In this document: positions 35,833 through 45,507 of the stretch, one piece after another
Position numbering within the stretch: the first letter of the stretch is position 1
Layout of the letters: every line of letters starts with the position of its first letter
Assembly (NCBI RefSeq): GCF_017916455.1
Contig: NZ_JAFMSY010000001.1
Coordinates: 2,029,977-2,093,976 of the forward strand
Source of the DNA: Nocardioides xinjiangensis
Lineage (GTDB): Bacteria > Actinomycetota > Actinomycetes > Propionibacteriales > Nocardioidaceae
DNA: 64,000 nt
Direction: 5' to 3'
Program-made: the position numbers and the translations under genes
Notes under the pieces: generated by a model
Database searches by the model: none
What the model saw: only the letters and a program-made list of their open reading frames with translations
Told to the model about the DNA's origin: nothing

Positions 35833-36458
35833 GGAAGGCCCCACCGGCCGCCGTCCTGGCCGTCGTCCTGGCGGTCGTGCTCGCCGCGCTCTCGGCCTGC
35901 ACCACCGGGCCCCGTCCGGTCGACGTACGCCCGCCCGACGTCGAGGTCGACACCCCCGCGATGCGGAAGGTGAAGGCGCGCATCGGCATGGAGTCCTGCG
36001 AGCCCGGCACCGGGGCGCCGGTGGAGGGCGGCCTGCCCGAGATCACGCTGCCGTGCCTCGGCGGGGGGCCCGACGTGGAGCTCTCCTCCCTGCGCGGGCC
36101 GACGGTGATCAACCTCTGGCAGGCGCGGTGCGAGCCGTGCCGGCTGGAGATGCCCGCCCTGGAGGAGTTCCACCAGCGGCACGGCGACCGGGTGCGCATC
36201 CTCGGCGTCGACTTCAACGACGTCCATCCCGACGCCGCGCTGGCGCTCGCGGAGGAGACCGGTGCGACGTACCCCTCCATCGCCGACCCCGGCGGCGAGC
36301 TCATGGCCGAGGACGCCTTCGCGATCGGCCGACGCGGGCTGCCCGCCTTCGTCTTCGTCGACGCCGACGGCGTCGTCGTGGGGCACAGCTCGGGTGGCGT
36401 CGACTCGCTCGCGGAGGTCGAGGAGCTGGTCGCCGAGCACCTCGGGGTCGACCTGTGA
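35829..36458 (+). CDS. TlpA/thioredoxin-like lipoprotein
   Basis: A 209-residue thiol-disulfide protein exported as a lipoprotein (lipobox LSAC, Cys24). The active site is W-Q-A-R-C101-E-P-C104 in [19 protein letters not shown], and the cis-Pro is in [11 protein letters not shown]. The C-x-x-C sequence CEPC is unusual compared with the typical CxPC. It corresponds to Rv3673c in the M. tuberculosis locus, from memory. It overlaps nth and the NUDIX gene, so it is one of four tightly linked genes. A role in extracytoplasmic disulfide reduction is inferred. Confidence 0.9.
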   Translation: MRKAPPAAVLAVVLAVVLAALSACTTGPRPVDVRPPDVEVDTPAMRKVKARIGMESCEPGTGAPVEGGLPEITLPCLGGGPDVELSSLRGPTVINLWQARCEPCRLEMPALEEFHQRHGDRVRILGVDFNDVHPDAALALAEETGATYPSIADPGGELMAEDAFAIGRRGLPAFVFVDADGVVVGHSSGGVDSLAEVEELVAEHLGVDL

Positions 36459-37183
36459 GTCCCGCCCTCCCGGGCTGGCTGGCGCCGGTCGTGGAGGCGG
36501 CGTCCACCATCACCGTCCACGAGCTCACGCACTTCGTGCCGCCGGAGGGCACCGACCCCCGGCGCGGCGCGGTGCTCATGGTCTTCGCCGACCGCGACGC
36601 CGACCCGGCCTCGCCCGACGACCTCGCCCACCGCGGCGAGCTCCTGCTCACCGAGCGCAACCACCACATGCGGTCCCACCCGGGCCAGGTGTCCTTCCCG
36701 GGCGGCCGGCTCGACCCCGGCGAGACCCCGCGGGAGGCGGCGCTGCGCGAGGCCCACGAGGAGATCGGGCTCCAGCCGGCGGAGGTGCAGGTCTTCGGCG
36801 AGCTCCCCGAGCTGTGGCTGCCGCCCAGCAACTTCGCCGTGACGCCGGTCCTGGGCTACTGGCGCGACCGCGGCCAGGTGCGCATCGAGAGCCCCGACGA
36901 GGTCCACGAGATCCACCACGTGGCGATCGCCGACCTGCTCGACGCCGACAACCGCGTGAGCGTGCGGCACCCCAGCGGCTGGACGGGTCCGGGGTTCCTC
37001 ATCGGCCCGGACCGCGACGTGGTCCTGTGGGGCTTCACCGCCGGGATCATCGCCCGGCTGTTCTCCTACCTCGGGTGGGACGGCGACTGGGACCGGGCGC
37101 GGGTGCGTGACCTGCCCGACCACATGCTGCAGGGTGTCCCCAGGAACACCGACCTTGCACCGAACACCAAGCTCGAGGAGTAG
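36455..37183 (+). CDS. NUDIX hydrolase, probable CoA pyrophosphatase
   Basis: A 242-residue NUDIX protein with an intact box, G84-x5-E90-x7-R98-E99-x2-E102-E103-x-G105. The upstream LLLTERNHHMRSHPGQVSFP block is the CoA-pyrophosphatase (NudL/CoaSE-type) signature. The reaction would hydrolyse CoA to phosphopantetheine and 3',5'-ADP. The GTG start overlaps the TlpA stop, and the gene ends four bases before marP. Confidence 0.9.
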   Translation: MSPALPGWLAPVVEAASTITVHELTHFVPPEGTDPRRGAVLMVFADRDADPASPDDLAHRGELLLTERNHHMRSHPGQVSFPGGRLDPGETPREAALREAHEEIGLQPAEVQVFGELPELWLPPSNFAVTPVLGYWRDRGQVRIESPDEVHEIHHVAIADLLDADNRVSVRHPSGWTGPGFLIGPDRDVVLWGFTAGIIARLFSYLGWDGDWDRARVRDLPDHMLQGVPRNTDLAPNTKLEE

Positions 37184-37186
37184 CGC

Positions 37187-38362
37187 ATGAACGTCCTCGA
37201 CTGGTGCCTCGTGGCGCTCGTGGGGATCTACGCCCTCTCGGGCTACTGGCAGGGGTTCATCACCGGCGCGTGCGCCACCGCCGGTCTCCTGCTCGGCGGC
37301 CTCGCCGGCATCTGGGCCGCCCCGCTCGCGCTCGGCGACGCCGCCCCGTCGCTGTGGGTGTCGCTGGGGGCGCTGTTCATCGTGATCATCTCCGCCTCGC
37401 TCGGGCAGGCCGTGCTCCAGTACGCCGGCGCCAAGGTGCGCGAGCGCATCACCTGGCAGCCGGTGCGCGCCGTGGACGCCGTCGGCGGGTCGGCCCTCAG
37501 CGCGGTCGCGGTGCTCCTCGTGGCGTGGGCGCTCGGCGTCGCGGTCTCCGGCACGCGCATCGGCGCCATCACGCCGCTGGTGCGCGACTCCACGATCCTC
37601 GCGAAGGTGGACCGGACGCTGCCGGCGGACTCCGGCACAGTGCTCCAGGCGTTCAACAACGTCGTCGGCACGACGTTCTTCCCCCGCTACCTCGAGCCGT
37701 TCGCGCCCGAGCGGATCGTCGCGGTCAAGCCCGGCGACCCGCGGATGCTCACCGACCCCGACGTGGTCGCCGCCGAGGCGAGCGTGCTCAAGGTGCGCGG
37801 CACCAACGGCTGCGGCAGCGGCGTCGAGGGCACCGGCTTCCTCTTCGCGCCGGGCCGGCTGATGACCAACGCGCACGTCGTCGCCGGTGTGACGCGCCCC
37901 GAGGTGGAGGTCGGTGGGTCGTCCGTCACGGCGTCGGTCGTGCTCTACGACCAGGACCTCGACATCGCGGTCCTGTCGCTGCCCGACACCGGCACCCCCC
38001 ACCTCGTCCTCGACACCGAGGCGCAGCCGCGGGACCCCGTCGCCGTGCTGGGCTACCCCGAGGACGGCCCGTACGACGTCGAGTCCGGCCGCATCCGCTC
38101 CGAGCAGCGGCTGCGCTCACCCGACATCTACGGTGAGGGCACGGTCCTCCGCCAGGTGTTCTCGCTGCGCGCGCTGATCCGCCCGGGGAACTCCGGAGGC
38201 CCGATCGTCACGTCGGCCGGCGACGTCGCCGGCATGGTCTTCGCCGCCTCGGTCAGCGACCAGGACACCGGCTACGCGCTGACCGCCGACCAGGTCGCGG
38301 AGTCCGCGGCGGCCGGCGTCACCCGGCAGGCGCCGGTCGACACCGGCACCTGCGTGCGCTGA
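37187..38362 (+). CDS. marP: MarP-family membrane serine protease
   Basis: A 391-residue protease. About four membrane helices (CvpA-like, residues 5-125) precede a periplasmic trypsin-like domain. The catalytic triad is H230 (TNAHVVAG), D259 (QDLDIAV) and S336 (PGNSGGP). C209 and C389 sit where the disulfide C214-C395 controls activity of M. tuberculosis MarP, so oxidative control is likely retained. MarP maintains internal pH by cutting cell-wall hydrolases in acid. It is the last gene of the nth operon. Confidence 0.93.
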   Translation: MNVLDWCLVALVGIYALSGYWQGFITGACATAGLLLGGLAGIWAAPLALGDAAPSLWVSLGALFIVIISASLGQAVLQYAGAKVRERITWQPVRAVDAVGGSALSAVAVLLVAWALGVAVSGTRIGAITPLVRDSTILAKVDRTLPADSGTVLQAFNNVVGTTFFPRYLEPFAPERIVAVKPGDPRMLTDPDVVAAEASVLKVRGTNGCGSGVEGTGFLFAPGRLMTNAHVVAGVTRPEVEVGGSSVTASVVLYDQDLDIAVLSLPDTGTPHLVLDTEAQPRDPVAVLGYPEDGPYDVESGRIRSEQRLRSPDIYGEGTVLRQVFSLRALIRPGNSGGPIVTSAGDVAGMVFAASVSDQDTGYALTADQVAESAAAGVTRQAPVDTGTCVR

Positions 38363-38389
38363 GCGTCGTACGACTGCCCGGGTGCGGGC

Positions 38390-38794
38390 TCAGCCCCTGC
38401 CCTTGAGCGCCTGCGGGATCTGCCTGCCCTGCTCGATCGCCCGCTCGGGCGCCTTGACCTTCTTCACCTGCTTGACCCCGATGAGGGCGAGCAGCCCGGC
38501 GAGCAGCAAGTAGACGGCGAAGACGATGAGGAACGCCCAGTGCAGGTCGAGGCCCTGCCCGTTCCAGTGGATGAGGTAGGCGATCGCCACCGACAGCATG
38601 ATGACGGCGAGCAGGCCGAGGAACGCCGCTCCCGCGAACAGCCCCACTCCCACGCCGCCGTGCTTGACGCTGACCTTGAGCTCGCTCTTGGCGAGCTGGA
38701 TCTCCTTGGAGATCAGGGTCGAGATGTCGCGCTGGGCGTCGATGACGAGCTTGCCGAGCGTCGGATCGGTGTCCCTGACGGGTTCGTTGGCCAT
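38390..38794 (-). CDS. phage-holin-superfamily-type (DUF1469/holin III) membrane protein
   Basis: A 134-residue protein with an N-terminal helix (DPTLGKLVIDAQRDISTLIS), an amphipathic segment KEIQLAKSELKV and two membrane helices (about residues 47-72 and 83-106). It has a basic tail. This architecture is the actinobacterial 'phage holin family' protein, a housekeeping membrane protein; there is no phage gene nearby. It converges with marP. Confidence 0.85.
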   Translation of the reverse strand: MANEPVRDTDPTLGKLVIDAQRDISTLISKEIQLAKSELKVSVKHGGVGVGLFAGAAFLGLLAVIMLSVAIAYLIHWNGQGLDLHWAFLIVFAVYLLLAGLLALIGVKQVKKVKAPERAIEQGRQIPQALKGRG

Positions 38795-38969
38795 GGGTGC
38801 GGTCCTTCGGTCGTGCGCCGGCGAGCTGTCGTTGCGACCCTACCAACGCCGACGGGGCGCCCAGCCGCCCGGCTAGAGTGGTGTCAGGTGCGCCGGGAAG
38901 TCTGGTCGGCCCGTGGCGTGGAGCCGCGGTGACAAGTGCCCCCGCCGACCCCGAAGGATGCGTAGCCGC

Positions 38970-40349
38970 ATGGCCACACCTCGCAAGTCCCGCCCGAGCG
39001 CCCCCGACGACCTGTGGCAGTCCGGGCCCGTCTACAGCGCGAGCGGCAAGCCCCTGGCCCGCCTCGTCGCGCGACCGGTGCGCGAGTTCCTCCGCATCGA
39101 GGCCGCCGGCTCGATCCTGCTGCTCCTCGCGGCGGCCGCCGCCCTGGTGTGGGCCAACAGCCCGTGGGCGGCGTCGTACGACTCCCTCTGGCACACACAT
39201 CTGGCCCTCGACGTGGGTCCGCTGCACCTCGACGAGTCGCTCCAGCACTGGGTCAACGACGCCCTGATGGTGATCTTCTTCTTCGTCGTCGGGCTCGAGA
39301 TCAAGTACGAGCTGGTCAACGGCGACCTGCGCGACCCCAAGGCCGCGGCGCTGCCGATCGTCGCGGCGGTCGGCGGGATGCTCGTGCCGGCCGGGATCTA
39401 CCTCGCGCTCAACCCGCCGGGCAGCGCGGGGAGTGCCGGGTGGGGGATCCCGATGGCCACCGACATCGCGTTCGCCGTCGGTGTGCTCGGCGTGCTGGGA
39501 CGGCGGATCCCGTCGGCGGCGCGGCTGTTCCTGCTGACGCTGGCGATCGTCGACGACATCGGCGCGATCCTCGTGATCGCGGTCTTCTACACCAGCGACC
39601 TGTCCCTGGGCTGGCTCGCGGCCGCGCTCGCCCTGCTCGCCGTCATGGTGCTGGCGCGCCGGATGCGCATCTGGACGATCGTCGTGTACGTCGTCCTCGG
39701 TGTCGCCGTCTGGTTCGCGCTCCTCGAGTCGGGCGTGCACGCCACGCTCGCCGGGGTCGCGATCGGCCTGCTCGCCCCGGCCCGCCCGCTGCTCAACGAG
39801 GACGTCGCACGCGGCTACGCCATCGACGCCCTGCGCGACCACCACATCGACCCCGACGAGCTCGCCCGGCTGCGCTTCCTGCTCAAGGAGTCGGTGTCGG
39901 TCGTCGAGCGCCTGCAGGCCACGCTGCACCCGGTCTCGGCGTACGTCGTCCTGCCGGTGTTCGCGCTCGCCAACGCCGGGGTCGAGCTCGGCGCGATCGG
40001 CGAGGTGTTCACGGCGCCGGTCGGCCTGGGGATCGTGCTCGGGCTCGTGCTGGGCAAGCCCGTGGGCATCACGCTCGCCTCGTTCGTCGCCGTCCGCCTC
40101 GGCCTCGGCAGGCTGCCCGAGGGCACGACCTGGCCGATGGTGTTCGGGCTGGGCGCGGTCGGCGGCATCGGCTTCACCGTCTCGATCTTCGTCGCGGGGC
40201 TGTCGTTCCCCGGCTCCGACCTCCTGACCGAGGAGGCGAAGATCGCCATCCTGCTGGCCTCGCTCATCGCCGCCGTCGTGGGTGTCGCGCTGCTGCTGGC
40301 CTCCACCCGCGGCTCGGGGGCCGAGCGTCATGCGGAGCCGCACGCATAG
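38970..40349 (+). CDS. nhaA: Na+/H+ antiporter NhaA
   Basis: A 459-residue secondary transporter with about 12 helices. The ion-binding Asp pair appears in LAIVDDIGAILV, the conserved Asp in GIPMATDIAFAVG and the helix FFFVVGLEIKYELV marks the family. It exports Na+ in exchange for protons. The ATG at 38970 (MATPRKSRPS) is preferred; 38958 (MRSRMATP) is an alternative with an overlapping site. The last eight codons, including the stop, lie in the first copy of a 73-bp tandem hairpin repeat, so the C-terminal tail ERHAEPHA is encoded by repeat DNA. Confidence 0.92.
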   Translation: MATPRKSRPSAPDDLWQSGPVYSASGKPLARLVARPVREFLRIEAAGSILLLLAAAAALVWANSPWAASYDSLWHTHLALDVGPLHLDESLQHWVNDALMVIFFFVVGLEIKYELVNGDLRDPKAAALPIVAAVGGMLVPAGIYLALNPPGSAGSAGWGIPMATDIAFAVGVLGVLGRRIPSAARLFLLTLAIVDDIGAILVIAVFYTSDLSLGWLAAALALLAVMVLARRMRIWTIVVYVVLGVAVWFALLESGVHATLAGVAIGLLAPARPLLNEDVARGYAIDALRDHHIDPDELARLRFLLKESVSVVERLQATLHPVSAYVVLPVFALANAGVELGAIGEVFTAPVGLGIVLGLVLGKPVGITLASFVAVRLGLGRLPEGTTWPMVFGLGAVGGIGFTVSIFVAGLSFPGSDLLTEEAKIAILLASLIAAVVGVALLLASTRGSGAERHAEPHA

Positions 40350-40586
40350 GTGTGGGTCCGCATGACGCCGGGGGCTGCCGCGCGGGGGTCGGGCCGGACG
40401 TCATACGAACCCGCACGTACAGGTGTGGGTCCGCATGACGCCGGGGGCTGCCGAGCGCGGTCGGGGCCGGACGTCATACGAACCCGCACGTATAGGTGTG
40501 GGTCCGCATGACGCCGGGGGCTGCCGCGCGGGGGTCGGGGCCGGACGTCATACGAACCCGCACCGATAGGTACGAGTTCGTATGAC
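40327..40586. repeat. tandem array of four 40-nt hairpins on a 73-bp period
   Basis: Four hairpins at 40327-40366, 40400-40439, 40473-40512 and 40547-40586, spaced 73, 73 and 74 bp. Each has 17-bp arms of the type GTCATRCGRACCC-x-CAC around a 6-nt loop. Between hairpins the spacer (GCCGGGGGCTGCCG and GGTCGG-rich) is almost identical. Hairpin 1 has GC pairs and hairpin 4 has AT pairs at arm positions 6 and 9. Hairpins 2 and 3 join a hairpin-4-like left arm to a hairpin-1-like right arm. That pattern is what tandem duplication of the segment between the two outer hairpins would produce. The first copy includes the end of nhaA, the last lies 59 bp from the acs stop. Confidence 0.9.
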
Positions 40587-40645
40587 GCAGCCGCCCGGGG
40601 CGGGCTCCCGGGGCGGGCAGGCGCGGGCCGCCGGGCCGGTCGAGG

Positions 40646-42625
<1,980 letters not shown>

Positions 42626-42730
42626 GGCTCTCTCCTCGTGCGGGACGCGTGCGGGTGCGGGCAAGCTCTCGGGGATGGGGCGACCCCTCCGCCGAACCTA
42701 CTCCGGCTCGGCGAAGGGGTCACGGGGCGA

Positions 42731-44338
42731 TCAGTGCTGGACGGCCTGCTCGGCTCCGGCGCCGGTGAGGGCGCGGACCTCGAGCTCGGTGAAGCGGTCC
42801 TCGGCGGCCGGCTCCCGGGAGGTGACGGTGCCGATGTAGCCCAGCAGGAACCCGATCGGGATCGAGATGATGCCGGGGTTGTTGAGCGGGAAGACCGACC
42901 AGTCGGAGTCGGGGAACAGCGACGTGGGCAGCCCCGACATGACGGGCGAGAAGAACACCAGCCCGACGGCCGCGATCAGACCGCCGTAGATGCTCCAGGT
43001 CGCGCCGCGGGTGTTGAAGCGCCTCCAGAACATGTTGTAGATGATCGCCGGCAGGTTCGCCGACGCGGCGACGGCGAAGGCCAGCGCCACGAGGAACGCG
43101 ATGTTCAGCCGCTGTGCCGGGATCGACAGGGCGATGGCGACCGCGCCGATGACGAAGGCGGCGATCCGGGCGACCTTGACCTCGTCCTTCTCGGTGACGC
43201 CCTGGTCCTTGCGGATCACGCCCTTGTAGAGGTCGTGCGCCACCGACGACGAGCTCGCCAGGGTCAGGCCGGCCACCACCGCGAGGATGGTCGCGAACGC
43301 CACCGCCGCGATGAGGGCGAGCAGCACCGCTCCGCCGGTCGAGTCGCCGCCTCCGCCGACCGCCTCGGCGAGGAGGGGCGAGGCGAGGTTCTGGTTGCCG
43401 CCCTCGAGCGGGTCGACCTGGCTCCGGTCGAGCAGCGCCGCGGCGCCGAAGCCGAGCACCAGCGTCATCAGGTAGAAGGCGCCGATGAGCCCGATCGCCC
43501 AGAGCACGGACTTCCGCGCGTCCTGGGCGGTCGGCACGGTGTAGAAGCGGATCAGGATGTGCGGCAGGCCCGCGGTGCCGAGCACGAGGGCCAGGCCGAG
43601 GGAGAGGAAGTCGATCTGCGACGTCAGCGTGGCGCCGTACTGCAGGCCGGGCTGCAGGAACGCCTCGCCCTTGCCCGAGTTGTCGGCCGCGGCGCCGAGC
43701 AGCTCGGAGAGGTTGAAGTTGAACTTCGCCAGCACCAGCAGCACGATCAGCGCGGAGCCGACCATCAGCAGGACGGCCTTGACGATCTGGACGTACGTCG
43801 TGCCCTTCATGCCGCCGACGACGACGTAAAAGATCATCAGCGCGCCGACGCCGATGATCGTGACGTTCTTGACCGCCTGGCTGTCGACGCCGAGGAGCAG
43901 CGCGACGAGCGAGCCCGCACCGACCATCTGGGCGAGCAGGTAGAAGATCGACACGACGACGGTGGAGATCGACGCGGCGGTGCGCACCGGGCGCTGCTGC
44001 ATCCGGAAGGCGAGCTGGTCGGCCATCGTGTAGCGGCCGGCGTTGCGGAGCATCTCGGCGACGAGGAGCAGCGCGACGAGCCAGGCCACGAGGAAGCCGA
44101 TGGAGTAGAGGAACCCGTCGTAGCCGTAGACGGCGATGGCGCCGGAGATGCCGAGGAACGACGCGGCGGACATGTAGTCGCCGCCGATGGCGAGACCGTT
44201 CTGGAAGCCGGAGAACGACCGGCCACCGGAGTAGAAGTCGGCGGCCGTCTTGGTCTGGCGGCTCGCCCAGAAGGTGATGCCCACCGTCGCGGCGACGACG
44301 AGCAGGAACAGGCTGGTGGTGAGGACCTGGGTGTCCAT
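42731..44338 (-). CDS. actP: cation/acetate symporter ActP-like
   Basis: A 535-residue solute:sodium symporter with about 13 helices. ADFYSGGRSFSGFQNGLAIGG, GDYMSAASFLG and SSSVAHDLYKG are ActP hallmarks. It brings acetate or glycolate into the cell. Its start overlaps the stop of the DUF485 gene, and acs follows about 100 bp downstream, so uptake and activation are linked. Confidence 0.93.
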   Translation of the reverse strand: MDTQVLTTSLFLLVVAATVGITFWASRQTKTAADFYSGGRSFSGFQNGLAIGGDYMSAASFLGISGAIAVYGYDGFLYSIGFLVAWLVALLLVAEMLRNAGRYTMADQLAFRMQQRPVRTAASISTVVVSIFYLLAQMVGAGSLVALLLGVDSQAVKNVTIIGVGALMIFYVVVGGMKGTTYVQIVKAVLLMVGSALIVLLVLAKFNFNLSELLGAAADNSGKGEAFLQPGLQYGATLTSQIDFLSLGLALVLGTAGLPHILIRFYTVPTAQDARKSVLWAIGLIGAFYLMTLVLGFGAAALLDRSQVDPLEGGNQNLASPLLAEAVGGGGDSTGGAVLLALIAAVAFATILAVVAGLTLASSSSVAHDLYKGVIRKDQGVTEKDEVKVARIAAFVIGAVAIALSIPAQRLNIAFLVALAFAVAASANLPAIIYNMFWRRFNTRGATWSIYGGLIAAVGLVFFSPVMSGLPTSLFPDSDWSVFPLNNPGIISIPIGFLLGYIGTVTSREPAAEDRFTELEVRALTGAGAEQAVQH

Positions 44339-44679
44339 CAGGCGTCGCCTCCCTTGCGGTAGTCCGCGTCGAGCTGGCGAGCCAGCGGGTCGAGCTTCTT
44401 CTGCGAGTAGCGGGCGTACATGTAGGCGAGGCCGAAGGTGGTCACGAACTGCAGCAGGCCGAAGACCAGCGCGACGTTGATGTGACCCACGACCCGGGTC
44501 GACATGAAGTCGCCGGCCCAGTTGGAGAGGATGACGTACAGCAGGTACCAGACGAGGAAGGCGACGGTCGCCGGGAACACGAAGCCGCGGTAGCGGCGCC
44601 GCAGCTCGGCGAACTCGGGGGTCGCATGCAACCGGTCGTAGATGGGATCGTGGCGCGCGGCCTGGTCGGGCTCTGTCAC
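44338..44679 (-). CDS. DUF485 small membrane protein (YjcH-like)
   Basis: A 113-residue protein with two membrane helices (PATVAFLVWYLLYVILSNWA and an I-N-V-A-L-V-F-G-L-L helix). The F-x-x-L-R-R-R-Y-R-G-F-V-F motif precedes the first. DUF485 proteins are companions of ActP symporters. I use the GTG at 44679 because GGAAGGA lies seven bases upstream. The ATG at 44709 is an alternative adding ten residues. The stop overlaps the actP ATG. Confidence 0.9.
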   Translation of the reverse strand: MTEPDQAARHDPIYDRLHATPEFAELRRRYRGFVFPATVAFLVWYLLYVILSNWAGDFMSTRVVGHINVALVFGLLQFVTTFGLAYMYARYSQKKLDPLARQLDADYRKGGDA

Positions 44680-44846
44680 GGATCGGTCCTTCCGAGCATG
44701 GGTGGCCACCGGGTGTGACCGCCGTCACGGTGGCACCGCCGGGGCCGCGGACGGGAGGGGCGCGCCCGCCCGGGTCGGCCGGTGGAGGCGGCTCGTCGCC
44801 CAGCGGTCGGTGTCGTACGACGAGCGGTCGCCGGTCTGGTCCTCCG

Positions 44847-44916
44847 GGTAACGCCTCCGTCCGTGCACTCCCGCCACCACCGGTGGGGGCGGGAGCGCAC
44901 GGATGGTGGCGTTACC
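44847..44916. repeat. 70-nt near-perfect palindrome in a 326-bp intergenic region
   Basis: Two 35-nt arms (44847-44881 and 44882-44916) abut with no loop and differ at only four positions (GGTAACGCC...ACC against GGT...GGCGTTACC). The divergent intergenic region 44680-45005 also contains a GC-rich stretch with no gene. Beyond this palindrome I see only AT-poor DNA with no recognisable promoter box. It could be a protein site, cruciform or dispersed element. Confidence 0.75.
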
Positions 44917-45005
44917 GGGCGCGCGGCTGCCGCGTCGTGGCCGCCGCCGCGCAGGCCGCCACCGGCCCTTGACCGCCCACGCACCGGGTCGAGGACGATG
45001 GCCGC

Positions 45006-45404
45006 ATGAGCGATGTCCAGGAGTTCCGCATCACCCTCACCGTCGACGACTTCGACGCCGCCGTACGCCTCTACCGCGACGCGCTGGGCCTGCCCGAGGT
45101 GGCCGACTGGAGCAGCGAGCAGGGGCGCGTGCTGCTGCTCGACGCCGGCCGCGCGACCCTCGAGCTGTTCGATGCCGCCCAGGCCGCCATGGTCGACGAC
45201 CTCGAGGTCGGGCGCCGGGTGTCGGGCACGGTGCGCTTCGCGCTCCAGGTGCCGGACGCCGACGCGGCGGCCGCGTCGCTCGTCGAGGCCGGGGCGACGT
45301 CGGTCGCGCCCGCCGTCGACACGCCGTGGGGCGACCGGAACGCGCGCGTCGCGGCGCCCGACGGCATGCAGCTCACGCTGTTCACGCCGGCCGAGGTGTC
45401 CTGA
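45006..45404 (+). CDS. VOC-superfamily protein
   Basis: A 132-residue glyoxalase/bleomycin-resistance-fold protein (MSDVQEFRITLTVDDFDAAVRLYRD...). The core has LELFDAAQAAMV in the middle and a final NARVAAPDGMQLTLFTP block, where DPDG is replaced by APDG. One domain only, so it would act as a dimer. Substrate unknown. It stands alone between the ActP operon and the fusion phosphodiesterase. Confidence 0.85.
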   Translation: MSDVQEFRITLTVDDFDAAVRLYRDALGLPEVADWSSEQGRVLLLDAGRATLELFDAAQAAMVDDLEVGRRVSGTVRFALQVPDADAAAASLVEAGATSVAPAVDTPWGDRNARVAAPDGMQLTLFTPAEVS

Positions 45405-45507
45405 CCGGCTGCCTCTGCCGACGCCGGCACCGAGAGTTCTCCGGCGTTCGCCCTGCCGCACGCGTCCGGTCACCCGGAGTTCGCCCGCGGGAGGTGGGCT
45501 CGCAGGC

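Noticed and set aside
38390..38794. Prophage remnant because of holin-like protein
   Set aside because: No other phage gene, integrase or att site is nearby. The protein type is a common actinobacterial membrane protein.
40327..40586. CRISPR array
   Set aside because: The period is 73 bp, the spacers are almost identical rather than unique, and no cas gene is present. It is a tandem hairpin repeat.
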